From the NCBI GenBank assembly GCA_022844015.1, contig JALHMO010000008.1, positions 1 to 64,000 on the forward strand: DNA of 64,000 bases, given 5' to 3'. This DNA is from Reyranella sp. GTDB lineage: Bacteria > Pseudomonadota > Alphaproteobacteria > Reyranellales > Reyranellaceae. Positions 24,850 to 33,701 of this stretch are shown here, in pieces (positions within the stretch are counted from its first letter, which is position 1; each line of letters begins with the position of its first letter). The position numbers were made by a program, and so were the translations under genes. The notes below the pieces were generated by a model. It had not been told where the DNA came from. It did not search any database and saw only the letters and a list, made by a program, of their open reading frames with translations.

Positions 24850-25845
24850 CTAGGTGCCCGGCTTGGTGCCGGTCGCCCGAACTACCTCGCCCCAGGTGTC
24901 GATTTCCTTCTTGATGAACTCGGCGAACTGGATCGGCGAGCCGGGCGCCGGCATGGCCGCCCTCTGCTCGATCTGCCGGATGATCTCGGGGTCGTTGAGC
25001 AAGGCCTGAAGGTCGCGACTGACCTTGGCGACGATCTCCAGCGGCGTGCGCGCCGGCGCGGCGAGGCCCGACCATCCGGCGGCGTCGAAACCAGGCAGCG
25101 TGTCGGCGATCGGTGGGATCTTGTCGAGCGGCGGCGCAGCACGGCGCGCCGTGGTGAGGGCCAGCGCCTTGATGCGGCCGCCGCTGATCGGGCCAAGCGC
25201 CGCCGCTGTGCTGTCCATCATCAGCTTTACGTGGCCGCCCAGCAGGTCGGCCATCGCCGGACCGCTGCCCTTGTACGGGACATGAACGATATCGAGACCC
25301 GCCTTGAGCTTGAACAGCTCCATCGAAAGATGCTGCGAGGTGCCGGGCCCGGCCGATGCGTAGGAGTACTTGCCGGGCTCCTTGCGGGCGAGCGCGATCA
25401 GCTCCGCAAGCGTATTGGCCGGAAAGCTCGGATGCGCCACGATCACCAGCGGGACGAGGAATATGTTGGAGATCGGCAGGAAATCGACGAGCGGCCGATA
25501 GGGCAAGTCCGGAAAGAGGCTGGGATTGACGCCGAACGTGCCGCTCGACACGACCATCAGCGTGTAGCCGTCGGGCGGCGCGTTCTTTGCATGCTCGGTC
25601 GCCGGAATGCCGCTGCCGCCCGCCTTGTTCTCGACGATGACCTGCTGCTTCCAGACGTCCGTCAGCTTCTCCGCCATCAACCGGGCGAAGATGTCGGCCG
25701 CCTGGCCCGGCGGGAACGGCACGATGAAGCGCACCGGCTTGGCCGGCCACGCTGCCTGCGCCGTTGCCGGCCGGATTATCGATGGCGCAGCCATCGCCGT
25801 GGCGGCGAGGCCGAGCGCCTGGCGCCGCTTCAGATCGCCCGTCAT
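24850..25845 (-). CDS. Bug family (tripartite tricarboxylate transporter) substrate-binding protein
   Basis: A 331-residue periplasmic receptor of the Bug/TctC family. The signal sequence carries twin arginines (LKRRQALGLAATAMAAP), so Tat export is possible, with a probable cut near ATAQA. The body has the expected WPAKPVRFIVPFPPGQAADIFAR, VENKAGGSGIPATEHA and YSYASAGPGTSQHLSMELFK segments. No membrane TctA/TctB partners are encoded nearby, as is usual for orphan Bug receptors; the ligand is unknown. GGGAGG precedes the ATG. It converges with the biotin-carrier gene, three bases apart. Confidence 0.93.
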   Translation of the reverse strand: MTGDLKRRQALGLAATAMAAPSIIRPATAQAAWPAKPVRFIVPFPPGQAADIFARLMAEKLTDVWKQQVIVENKAGGSGIPATEHAKNAPPDGYTLMVVSSGTFGVNPSLFPDLPYRPLVDFLPISNIFLVPLVIVAHPSFPANTLAELIALARKEPGKYSYASAGPGTSQHLSMELFKLKAGLDIVHVPYKGSGPAMADLLGGHVKLMMDSTAAALGPISGGRIKALALTTARRAAPPLDKIPPIADTLPGFDAAGWSGLAAPARTPLEIVAKVSRDLQALLNDPEIIRQIEQRAAMPAPGSPIQFAEFIKKEIDTWGEVVRATGTKPGT

Positions 25846-25905
25846 TGCTTGCCTCCCATCACCTTTGCATGACAGGTTACCACACCCCTCAGGCAATCGA
25901 ACCGC

Positions 25906-26409
25906 ATGAAAACCACCTCCAGCATCGCGATTGGGCCGCCCAGCAAGCCGGCCGACTTCGAGGCCATCAAGGCATTGGTCATCGAGTACGTCGATTCGCT
26001 GGGCGTTTCGCTCGCCCACGAGGAGTTGGATGCCGAGCTCGCCGATCTTGCCGGCAAGTACTCCTCGCCAGGCGGAGCGTTGCTGCTCGCCCGCAGCGAT
26101 GACGGCACGCCGGCCGGCGCCGTGGCGCTGCGCAAGGTCGCGCCGGAAATCTGCGAGATGAAGCGCCTCTATGTGCGACCGTCGTTTCGCGGCCAGCGAA
26201 CTGCCGATGGCGTCTCGATCGGCCGCGCGCTGGCCGAGGGCATCGTCGCCAGGGCCCGCAGCCAAGGCTATCGGCGGGTCAGGCTGGACACGATCGCGAG
26301 CAAGATGGGGGTGGCGATGAGCCTCTATCGCTCGATGGGTTTCGTCTCCATTCCACCCTACTACGCCAGCCCGTTGGCCGACACCGCCTACATGGAACTG
26401 ACGCTTTGA
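25906..26409 (+). CDS. GNAT-family N-acetyltransferase
   Basis: A 167-residue GNAT protein. The core EMKRLYVRPSFRGQ...GRALAEGIVARARSQGYRRVRLDT contains the acetyl-CoA-binding beta-bulge and R-G-x-x-x-x-G/A loop, and the C-terminal MSLYRSMGFVSIPPYY is typical. The acceptor is unknown. The gene is divergent from the Bug receptor and its stop overlaps the start of the MaoC gene as TTGA, so the two are translated together. Confidence 0.9.
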   Translation: MKTTSSIAIGPPSKPADFEAIKALVIEYVDSLGVSLAHEELDAELADLAGKYSSPGGALLLARSDDGTPAGAVALRKVAPEICEMKRLYVRPSFRGQRTADGVSIGRALAEGIVARARSQGYRRVRLDTIASKMGVAMSLYRSMGFVSIPPYYASPLADTAYMELTL

Positions 26410-26870
26410 GCGGTCGGTACTTCGAGGATTTCAAGGTCGGCGACCGCTTCGAGAGCGGCGGCATGACGATCACCGAATCGGCCATCCTCGATTTTGCGCG
26501 GCAGTGGGATCCGCAGCCCTTTCACATCGATGTCGAGTTCGCCAGGACATGGCATTTCGGCGGCCTCATTGCGTCGGGCCTGCACACGATGTCTGCCACG
26601 CTCCGGCTGTGGCTCGACCAGGGCGTGTTCAAGGCCTGCTGCCTGGGCGCGGGCGGTCTCGGCCCGGTGACCTTTGCACGGCCAGTCCGACCCGGTGACA
26701 CCCTGCACGTCACGACGGAGATCGTCGAGCTGCGCCCGTCGGCCTCGAAGCCGGATCGCGGCCTCGCCAAGATCAGGCAGGTGACTTTCAATCAGCGCGA
26801 CGAACCGGTGATGGAGCAGGACACGGCGGTGTTTCTGAAGCGACGCCGAGTTTTCTCGCCTCCCCCGTAA
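26406..26870 (+). CDS. MaoC-like hot-dog-fold dehydratase
   Basis: A 154-residue MaoC-domain protein. The catalytic region ILDFARQWDPQPFHIDVEFA carries the Asp and His of (R)-specific enoyl-CoA hydratases, followed by FGGLIASGLHTMSATLRLW. Such proteins hydrate or dehydrate short 3-hydroxyacyl-CoA or related thioesters. The start is a TTG overlapping the GNAT stop (TTGA). The stop codon is inside the terminator hairpin shared with the converging NUDIX gene. Confidence 0.87.
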   Translation: MSGRYFEDFKVGDRFESGGMTITESAILDFARQWDPQPFHIDVEFARTWHFGGLIASGLHTMSATLRLWLDQGVFKACCLGAGGLGPVTFARPVRPGDTLHVTTEIVELRPSASKPDRGLAKIRQVTFNQRDEPVMEQDTAVFLKRRRVFSPPP

Positions 26871-26881
26871 TCGGGGGAGGC
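26858..26881. terminator. Bidirectional hairpin between converging genes
   Basis: GCCTCCCCCG-TAAT-CGGGGGAGGC is a perfect 10-base-pair stem with a 4-base loop. It overlaps the MaoC stop codon and lies 11 bases past the end of the NUDIX gene on the other strand. A run of T (TTTTCTC) precedes it, which serves as the T-tract for the leftward transcript. Confidence 0.8.
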
Positions 26882-26891
26882 AAGGAGATTC

Positions 26892-27521
26892 TCAACGCCA
26901 GGCGAAGACCGGCTGCTCGTAGTGGTCGACGCGGGTGTCGCGGCCGGCCAAGGCGACCTCGCGGAACTGGAAGAGGACGGCCGCGGTTGGCGCATTCACC
27001 GTCGACACCGACAATGGCAGGCGGATGATCGGTCGATCCGATTCCTCGATGGCGACAATCTCTGGCGAGCCGTCCCGGAACAGCTCGGCGCATTCGATGC
27101 GATAGGCGGCCGCGACCTCTCCGGGATTGGGGGTCACCGTCACGCCCGGCGCCCACACCACGACCGGCGCGATCATGTAGCCGGACCGGGTCGGATAGTC
27201 GTCGAGCGTGCCCAGGATATCGTCGGTCGAGGCCAGCACGCCCAGTTCCTCGTGCAACTCGCGCAAAGCCGTCTGCTCGATGGTCTCGCCGGGATCGACC
27301 CGTCCTCCCGGCAAAGCCCACTGGCCGCCATGCGCCCTGAGCCGCGGCGTGCGCTTGGTAAGAAGGAACGCGGCTTGCCCCGTGCGATCGGCTTCGACCA
27401 CGACGACGGCGACCGCCGCTCGCTTGAGACCCGCCGGATTGGGATTGCGGCGCAGCGAGAAGCGACCGAGATGACTCGTGATCTCCGCTCGCAGCGCGTC
27501 GTCGAAGCGAAAGGCATTCAC
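26892..27521 (-). CDS. NUDIX hydrolase, probable CoA pyrophosphatase-like
   Basis: A 209-residue NUDIX protein. The box GGRVDPGETIEQTALRELHEELG matches the consensus Gx5Ex7REUxEExGU, so it should hydrolyse a nucleoside diphosphate linked to another moiety with metal help. The preceding TKRTPRLRAHGGQWALPGG resembles the NudL/CoA diphosphatase group. GTG 27521 overlaps the stop of the upstream methyltransferase gene as GTGA, and no closer ATG is available. Confidence 0.88.
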   Translation of the reverse strand: MNAFRFDDALRAEITSHLGRFSLRRNPNPAGLKRAAVAVVVVEADRTGQAAFLLTKRTPRLRAHGGQWALPGGRVDPGETIEQTALRELHEELGVLASTDDILGTLDDYPTRSGYMIAPVVVWAPGVTVTPNPGEVAAAYRIECAELFRDGSPEIVAIEESDRPIIRLPLSVSTVNAPTAAVLFQFREVALAGRDTRVDHYEQPVFAWR

Positions 27522-28117
27522 GCGGCCGGCGACCTCCGGAACGTCCAAACGATCGCAGGCGGCACGTTGCGCCACACCCGCTTGCCGTGGGTGCCGACCA
27601 AGCGAAGCCGCTCGCGCAGGCCGCGCGGCACCGGCGGCTTCGGCCCATACGTGAACTGCACGAGGGGACTGCCACTCGGCAAGACCTCGAACACGCCGCC
27701 GACGATCCCGTTCACCACCTCGGCCGGCAAGGACAGCAATGGGAGGCTCGACACGACGGCGGCAACGGGAGCAAGGCCGTGATCGCCGACCAGGCGCGGC
27801 AATCGAGCCGCGTCGCCCTCGACGATCTGCAGGCCGGGAAAATGGCGGCGCAGGAAGATCGCCAGCTCCGGATCCCGCTCCACCAGGGCCAGGCGGCGCG
27901 GCGGAATGCCGGCCGCCAGCAGGGCCTTGGTCACCTCGCCGGTGCCGGCCCCGAGCTCGACGACAGTTCCCGAGCGCGTGCCGAGCGCGGCCAGCGTGGC
28001 GCGGGCCATCTCCTCGGCCAGCAGGCGGCCGCTCGGCACCACCGCGCCCATGGCGAAGGGACGACGCAGCCAGCGCTTGAGGAAGAGGGTCGTGCCGGCG
28101 TGCGCGGGCTGGGGCAT
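27518..28117 (-). CDS. SAM methyltransferase, PmtA-like phospholipid N-methyltransferase
   Basis: A 199-residue class I methyltransferase. The N-terminal FLKRWLRRPFAMGAVVPSGRLLAEEMA and motif I VVELGAGTGEVTKALL (about 51-66) match the PmtA/phosphatidylethanolamine N-methyltransferase group of alphaproteobacteria, which makes phosphatidylcholine at the inner membrane face. Related proteins are also annotated as rRNA adenine methylases, so the substrate is not certain. The stop overlaps the NUDIX start. Confidence 0.82.
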   Translation of the reverse strand: MPQPAHAGTTLFLKRWLRRPFAMGAVVPSGRLLAEEMARATLAALGTRSGTVVELGAGTGEVTKALLAAGIPPRRLALVERDPELAIFLRRHFPGLQIVEGDAARLPRLVGDHGLAPVAAVVSSLPLLSLPAEVVNGIVGGVFEVLPSGSPLVQFTYGPKPPVPRGLRERLRLVGTHGKRVWRNVPPAIVWTFRRSPAA

Positions 28118-28170
28118 GGTCGAACGCTATCAGACCGTGACGTCGAGTCGACGGGGAAAACCGCGTGGCC

Positions 28171-30966
28171 CTACTGCGCCGGCTGCATTGCCGGCGCCGG
28201 CCTCGAGATGCCCTCGGGTGCCGGCTCGAAGAGAGCCCGCGCGTGACGCATCTGCTCGAGCGCATTCACCATCGAGACGTAGACGGCGGCGGCGAAGGGC
28301 AGCGACTGCACGATCATGAACGCCGCCCACAGGCGCGCCTCGGGGTCGATCTGGCCATTGGTGAACCACAGCACGGCTGCACCCAGCCACAGCAACACCG
28401 CCAGCACAGCCTCGCCGCGCGCCATGCCGAGGGCCATGCCGAGCGTGGCACGCTCGTCCATCTTGGGGGTGCGCATGAAGGGCAGGCGGCTGGTCGCCAG
28501 GCCGTAGATGACGGCGCGCCCGACCGTGTAGGTCAGCGCCAGGCCGGCCAACGACGCACCGATGCTCTGGCGGAACGTGCAACGCACGCGATCGAAGTAG
28601 AGCCCGAACGAATAGAGCAGCTTGAAGACGAAGATGCCGATGGTCGGCAGGATGAACTCCGCAGGCGGCAGGCCGACCGGCTTGATGCCGAACAGCGGCG
28701 GCACGAGCACCGCGAGCAGCCAGGCGAGGCCCGCCCAGGTGAAGATCAGGTTCAGCGCGTCGGCAAACCACGGCATCCAGCCGGCGACGAAATGATACTT
28801 CTGCCAGAAGGTGAGCTTGGTGCTGTTGCCGAGCATCTTGCCGGCATGCGCCTTCATGATCTGCATGGCGCCGTAGGCCCAGCGGAAGCGCTGCTTCTTG
28901 TAGCCGGCGAAATGGTCGGGCGTCAGGCCGTGGCCGAAACGCTCGCGGCTGTACATCGCGCCGTAGCCCTTCTCCATGAGGCGCAGGCCGAGCTCGGTGT
29001 CCTCGGTGATGCACCAGGTCGCCCAGCCGCCCATCTCCTCCATGCGGTCGCGGCGCACCAGGGTCATGGTGCCATGCTGGATGATCGCGTCGTACTCGTT
29101 GCGCAGGCACATGCCGATGTCGAAGAAGCCGGCATACTCCCAGTTCAGCATCTCCTTGAAGCGGTCGCCCTTCCAGTCGCGATGGTCCTGCGGCCCCTGC
29201 ACGTAGCTGATCTTGTCGTCGTCGAAATAGGGGATCAGCGCCTTCAGCCAGTCGGGGCGCACCACGTAGTCGCTGTCGATGACGCCGATGACGCGCGCAT
29301 CCGGCGCGGTCTGGCTCAGCACGTAATTGAGCGCGCCGGCCTTGAAGCCCTTCATGACGTCGAAATGGAAGAAGCGGAAGCGCTCGCCGAGCTGGGCGCA
29401 GTGTTCCTGCACCGGGCGCCACACCGCCGGGTCCTTGGTGTTGTTGTCGATGACGATGACCTCGTAGTCCGGATAATCGAGCGCCGCCAGCGAATCGAGC
29501 GTCTGGATCACCATCGCCGGCGGCTCGTTGCAGATCGCCAGATGCAGCGACACTTTCGGCCAGACACGATCCGCCGGCTGGCGGGCGATCATGTCGGACG
29601 CCGGGAGCGCCTCGCGCCGCCACCGCCCGCGCCAGATCGTCTCCGCCATCTCGAGCGCCTGAACCAGGGCCATGGCGAGGCTCAGCACCAGGAAGAAGGC
29701 GAGCACCGCCCAGCCGACCATCTCGCCGACCAGCATGTAAGTGCCGGCCGCCACCGAAGCGCCGTACACCAGCGCGCTCGTCGACAGGGCCACCAACCCG
29801 GCGAAGCCCACCTGCCCCATCATGCCGATGCCTGGCCAGCGCCACAGGAACAACAGGATCACCGGAAGGGCGAGCACCAGCGACCAGGCGGCCGCAGCGC
29901 TCCACTGCGGGAAGCGATCAATGCTGCCGGTCCAGGCGAACTTGGGCTGGCGGTCGGCATTCCAAAGTCCCCAGTAGCCGCCGGCCTTGCCTTCGAGATC
30001 GTACGACTTCCAGGGCTGGTCGACCGCCTCGACGACGAAGTGATCGATGTTCTGCGAGCGCAACCAGGCTACGGCATCGCGGATGTTCTTGGCCTGCTCG
30101 GCCGGCGTCGCATACTTCACCAGGCCGCTGCCGGGGCTGCGCCGCGCCGCGCCGTTCGACGGCCAGCCGACCTCGGTGACGATGATGTTCTTGTTGGGAT
30201 AGGCCTGCTTCAACATGCCGATCCGGCTCTTGAGGTACTCGAGCGGAGTCTCGTCGGACTTCTCGTCCCAGTAGGGCAGGATGTGGACGGCGAGGTAGTC
30301 GACCTCGCGCGCCAGCTCGGGATAGTGCAGCCAGACGTGCCACGGCTCGGCCGTGCTGACCGGCACCTTGACGTTGCGCTTGACGTTGCGGATCTCGCGG
30401 ATCAGCTGGGCCGGGCTGGTGGCGTTGGGATCGCGCAGATGCTTCTGGCCATCCCAGCGCAGGATGTTCTCGTTGCCGACCAGCACGCGCTCGATGCTGG
30501 GGTTCTGGTTGGCCATGCGAATCAGCGCGCGAGTCTCCTCGGCATTGACCTCGCCGGCCTCCCGGCCAAATTGCTGCTTGGCTTCGGGGGCGCTGTAGAT
30601 CCAGGCGCCGGGCACCAGCTTCAGGCCGTTTCTCGCAGCGATCTCCGGCATGACGTCGCCGCCATCCGACGCACGATAGGTTCGGACGTTGTTGACCTTG
30701 CCCGAGAGCATGCGGAAGTCACGCTCGATCTGCTCCTTGCGCGGCTTGACCGGCGGTGGCGGCGTATCGGTGAAGGCGGTGCGCAGGAAGCTCACGACCC
30801 CGCTCGACTTGGCCTCGATGGGGTCCTGGTCCTTTGCCCATGGCGCATAGGTGACGCCATGCAGGGGACCTTCGATGTTCGCCGCGTCGATCCGGGAATC
30901 GAGCAGTCGCCAGCCCGCCAGCGTCGCCGCTGCAACAGTGAGAAGAACCAAGGCCTGGCGGATCAT
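28171..30966 (-). CDS. GH17-GT2 fusion, beta-glucan synthase-like membrane protein
   Basis: A 931-residue protein. After one membrane helix, residues about 35-345 form a GH17-type beta-1,3-glucan domain with the acid/base Glu166 (VGNEN) and nucleophile Glu265 (VTEVGWPSNG). Several helices follow, then a GT2 domain with DSD (about 564-566), TEDTE and KKQRFRW, as in processive synthases, and further membrane helices to the end. The layout resembles NdvB-type cyclic beta-glucan synthases of Bradyrhizobium and Pseudomonas, in which the GH17 part acts as a transglycosylase on the chain the GT2 part makes. ATG 30966 is preferred over a TTG 31 codons upstream because the membrane helix follows at once. 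The 235-base gap upstream shows no further gene. Confidence 0.88.
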   Translation of the reverse strand: MIRQALVLLTVAAATLAGWRLLDSRIDAANIEGPLHGVTYAPWAKDQDPIEAKSSGVVSFLRTAFTDTPPPPVKPRKEQIERDFRMLSGKVNNVRTYRASDGGDVMPEIAARNGLKLVPGAWIYSAPEAKQQFGREAGEVNAEETRALIRMANQNPSIERVLVGNENILRWDGQKHLRDPNATSPAQLIREIRNVKRNVKVPVSTAEPWHVWLHYPELAREVDYLAVHILPYWDEKSDETPLEYLKSRIGMLKQAYPNKNIIVTEVGWPSNGAARRSPGSGLVKYATPAEQAKNIRDAVAWLRSQNIDHFVVEAVDQPWKSYDLEGKAGGYWGLWNADRQPKFAWTGSIDRFPQWSAAAAWSLVLALPVILLFLWRWPGIGMMGQVGFAGLVALSTSALVYGASVAAGTYMLVGEMVGWAVLAFFLVLSLAMALVQALEMAETIWRGRWRREALPASDMIARQPADRVWPKVSLHLAICNEPPAMVIQTLDSLAALDYPDYEVIVIDNNTKDPAVWRPVQEHCAQLGERFRFFHFDVMKGFKAGALNYVLSQTAPDARVIGVIDSDYVVRPDWLKALIPYFDDDKISYVQGPQDHRDWKGDRFKEMLNWEYAGFFDIGMCLRNEYDAIIQHGTMTLVRRDRMEEMGGWATWCITEDTELGLRLMEKGYGAMYSRERFGHGLTPDHFAGYKKQRFRWAYGAMQIMKAHAGKMLGNSTKLTFWQKYHFVAGWMPWFADALNLIFTWAGLAWLLAVLVPPLFGIKPVGLPPAEFILPTIGIFVFKLLYSFGLYFDRVRCTFRQSIGASLAGLALTYTVGRAVIYGLATSRLPFMRTPKMDERATLGMALGMARGEAVLAVLLWLGAAVLWFTNGQIDPEARLWAAFMIVQSLPFAAAVYVSMVNALEQMRHARALFEPAPEGISRPAPAMQPAQ

Positions 30967-31294
30967 GAACAGGCGATCGCTCCAACGAAGGCGCCAGCGG
31001 CACTTGCTGTCGTCGGGTGCGCGGTCGCATGTCTCCTGCGGACGAGAAACTCGGCGCAAGGACCGTGCAGGACCGACTCAACCGACGAGCCGATTACCAC
31101 GCAGTGCGGCTGACCTCTGTGAGGTTTCCTTGCGCCCGTTTTTCCTCCCCTGCGACCCGTCGCAGGGGGTGCGGCGACCGACGCGAGATATAGCCTCGCG
31201 GGTACAAGTGGTAAAGGGACCGCAGGCAACTTCGCTAAAATGCCCAAATCTGCACTGGTGTTACGCCACCGCCTTCGTCAAAACGCCGCCCTGG

Positions 31295-32263
31295 ATGATC
31301 GTTGAAGACCTGTCCGCGGCGCCGGCCGCCAAGCCTGCAACCGGGACCGAGACCTATGTCGAGGCCGATCGGTATGGCTTCCTGATGCGTGACGGCGCCC
31401 GGCTGCGCTTCGCCACCTGGCAGGCGCCCAGCCCGGCTCGCGGCACCGTCGTGCTGCTTACCGGTCGCGGCGAGTTCATCGAGAAGTACGCCACGGAAGT
31501 CGTGGGCGAGCTGCGCGCCCGCGGCTGGGCGGTCATGGCGATCGACTGGCGCGGCCAAGGACTGTCGGATCGGCCGCTGGCCGATCGCGGCAAAGGCCAT
31601 ATCGACAATTTCACGACCTACATGGCCGACCTGCGGGCGTTCCTCGACGAGGTGGTGGTTCCGGCAGCGCCGCGGCCGATCGTGGCGCTCTGCCATTCGA
31701 TGGGGGCGCACATCGTGATGCGAGAGGTCGCCGAGAACGGATCGGCCCCCTTCTCCGCCGGCGTCTTCGTTTCCCCAATGACCGGCCTCAGGCGCGAGGC
31801 GATGCTGCGCTCGGTCCTGATGCTGATGCCCGAGGTGCCGGCCGTCGAGGAGCGCTATCTGTTCGGCACCGGGCCGTTCATCCTGCTGGCGCGCGAGTTC
31901 CATTCCAACTTCGTGACCCACGACGAGCGCCGCTACCGCTTCACCGACGACTGGTTCGCTGCCGACCCGCGCCTCATCCTGGGAGGGCCGACCCTCGGCT
32001 GGGGCCGGCAGGCGGCGCGATCGATGACGGCCGCCCTGGCCCCCGGCTATCTGGAGCGCATCGACCTGCCGCTTCTCCTGATGACCGCGGGCGAGGACCG
32101 CCTGGTCGACCCGCGCACGCATGGGCCAGTCGCGGCACGGCTGCGCCGCGGCGAGCATTTCACGGTCGCCAGCGCGCGCCACGAGATCATGATGGAGACG
32201 GACGACCTGCGCGCGCTGTTCTGGGAGGGCTTCGACCGGCTGACCCGCGGCGTGCTCGGCTGA
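31295..32263 (+). CDS. Alpha/beta hydrolase, lysophospholipase-like
   Basis: A 322-residue serine hydrolase resembling PldB/monoacylglycerol lipase. The nucleophile elbow reads CHSMG, with Ser about residue 137, so the first Gly of GxSxG is Cys. Other parts of the fold are normal: the oxyanion region VVLLTGRGEFIEKY, the DWRGQGLSDRP strand, the acid in AGEDRLVD and the His in SARHEIMMET. It likely cleaves lysophospholipids or monoacylglycerols. The stop overlaps the TauE start as TGATG. ATG 31295 begins just before the conserved domain; the upstream in-frame extension is not coding-like. Confidence 0.88.
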   Translation: MIVEDLSAAPAAKPATGTETYVEADRYGFLMRDGARLRFATWQAPSPARGTVVLLTGRGEFIEKYATEVVGELRARGWAVMAIDWRGQGLSDRPLADRGKGHIDNFTTYMADLRAFLDEVVVPAAPRPIVALCHSMGAHIVMREVAENGSAPFSAGVFVSPMTGLRREAMLRSVLMLMPEVPAVEERYLFGTGPFILLAREFHSNFVTHDERRYRFTDDWFAADPRLILGGPTLGWGRQAARSMTAALAPGYLERIDLPLLLMTAGEDRLVDPRTHGPVAARLRRGEHFTVASARHEIMMETDDLRALFWEGFDRLTRGVLG

Positions 32264-33000
32264 TGACGCTGACCCAGATCCTGGTGATTGCCGCCGCCTT
32301 CGTCATCGCCGGCATCGCCAAGGGTGCGATCGGCATGGGACTGCCGCCGATCGCGCTCGGCATCATGAGCTTCGCAGTGCCCATGGAAAGCGCGCTCGCC
32401 CTGATGGTCGTGCCGACCATGGTGACCAACGTGTGGCAGGCAATCTATGGTCGCGGCTTCGCGGTGCTGCTGGGCCGGTTCTGGACGATGGCCGCCACCT
32501 CGATCGTCGGGTTGATGGTCGTCGCCCTGGCCTTCGGCAGCCTGGGCTCGCACGGCGCCACGGCGTGGGTGGGCGTGATCCTGGTAGTCTATTCAGCCCT
32601 CGCCCTGACTGCCTGGCGGCCGCGCGTGCCGCGCTCGGCGGAGCGCTGGGCGAATCCCCTGGTCGGGCTGGCGAGCGGCGCAGTGGCCGGCGCGACCGGT
32701 GTCGCAGCGGTGCCATTCCTGCCCTACATGCAGTCGCTCGAGATGAGCCGGCACGAGCTGGTTCAGGCACTCGGCGTCATGTTCATCTTCATCATCGGTG
32801 CCCTCACCCTCGCGCTGGCGATCAAGGGAGCGTTCGACACGACCAACCTGATCGGCGCCATCCTCGTGATCGCACCGACCATGGCCGGCGTCTGGATCGG
32901 CCAGAAAACCCGCAATTCGGTAACGCCGGAGACGTTCCGGCGCATCTTCCTGATCGGCATGTTCGCCATCGGCCTCCAAATGGCCTCCAGCCTCCTGTAG
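32263..33000 (+). CDS. TauE/SafE family anion transporter
   Basis: A 245-residue membrane protein with seven to eight helices, matching the TauE/SafE (DUF81) family. Typical features are AGIAKGAIGMGLPPIAL near the start and GLASGAVAGATGVAAVPFLPYMQ in the middle. Members move sulfite, sulfoacetate or related small organic anions out of or into the cell. The start overlaps the hydrolase stop, and the phosphatase gene follows after 11 bases, so the three genes are probably one operon. Confidence 0.9.
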   Translation: MTLTQILVIAAAFVIAGIAKGAIGMGLPPIALGIMSFAVPMESALALMVVPTMVTNVWQAIYGRGFAVLLGRFWTMAATSIVGLMVVALAFGSLGSHGATAWVGVILVVYSALALTAWRPRVPRSAERWANPLVGLASGAVAGATGVAAVPFLPYMQSLEMSRHELVQALGVMFIFIIGALTLALAIKGAFDTTNLIGAILVIAPTMAGVWIGQKTRNSVTPETFRRIFLIGMFAIGLQMASSLL

Positions 33001-33011
33001 AAGCTTCCTCC

Positions 33012-33566
33012 ATGCCCCTCCCGAGTCACAAGGTCACGATCTGCGGCATCCCCGAGCTGGCGCAGCATTGCGCGGTCGGCGTGAGCCACGTCCTGTCGAT
33101 CATCGACACCCACGAGCCGCGGCCGCCCGCGCTCGACGACTACGTCGAGATCGACCACGAGCTGATCCGTTTCGACGACATCGTCGCCGAGTATCCCGGC
33201 TTCGAAGCCTGCACGCCGGCGCACATCGAGACGGTCCTGCGGTTCGGCGAACGCGCGCACGCCAGGGCCGGCAGCCACGTGCTGGTGCATTGCCACGCCG
33301 GCGTGTCGCGCTCGACGGCAGCAGCGGCGATCCTGATGTGCCAGCACGCGCCCGGTCGCGAGGAGGAGGCCTTCCTCAAGCTCCTGGGGCTGCGCAAGCA
33401 CGGCTGGCCGAATACCCGCATGGTCGAGTTCGCCGACCAGCTGATGGGGCGCAACGGCGCGCTGCTGAGCGGCCTCGTCGCCTACCGGCGGGCGCTGCTG
33501 CAGGCCAAGCCGCACCTGAGCGAGATCATCCGCAACATCGGCCGCGGCCACGAGCTGCCGAAATAG
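33012..33566 (+). CDS. Tyrosine/dual-specificity phosphatase family protein
   Basis: A 184-residue protein tyrosine phosphatase of the compact dual-specificity type. The active-site loop is HCHAGVSRS with Cys94 and Arg100 (C-x5-R). The general acid would be an Asp in the EIDHELIRFDDIV region. The organisation resembles bacterial DSP-like enzymes such as those acting on phosphotyrosine or inositol phosphates; the substrate is unknown. It ends the short operon begun by the alpha/beta hydrolase. ATG 33012 is the first start after the TauE stop. Confidence 0.85.
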   Translation: MPLPSHKVTICGIPELAQHCAVGVSHVLSIIDTHEPRPPALDDYVEIDHELIRFDDIVAEYPGFEACTPAHIETVLRFGERAHARAGSHVLVHCHAGVSRSTAAAAILMCQHAPGREEEAFLKLLGLRKHGWPNTRMVEFADQLMGRNGALLSGLVAYRRALLQAKPHLSEIIRNIGRGHELPK

Positions 33567-33588
33567 GTTCTTTGCCGGGGAGCGTCTT

Positions 33589-33695
33589 CGCCGGGAGCGC
33601 GCCACTGGCCAGTAGGAAGCCACCGGAAGCGCGCCACTGGATGAGGACTCTGCGTGATCAGCGAGAAGAGCGCCACTCGTGGCGCGCTCCCGGCG
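33589..33695. repeat. Palindromic repeat, GCGCGCCACT type
   Basis: CGCCGGGAGCGCGCCAC (33589-33605) pairs perfectly with GTGGCGCGCTCCCGGCG (33679-33695), 17 bases. Between them, GCGCGCCACTGG occurs twice (from 33598 and 33633), so the unit has been copied. The same core is found at 14415-14492. It separates a rightward and a leftward gene end and could act as a terminator for both. Confidence 0.78.
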
Positions 33696-33701
33696 CACAG
33701 G

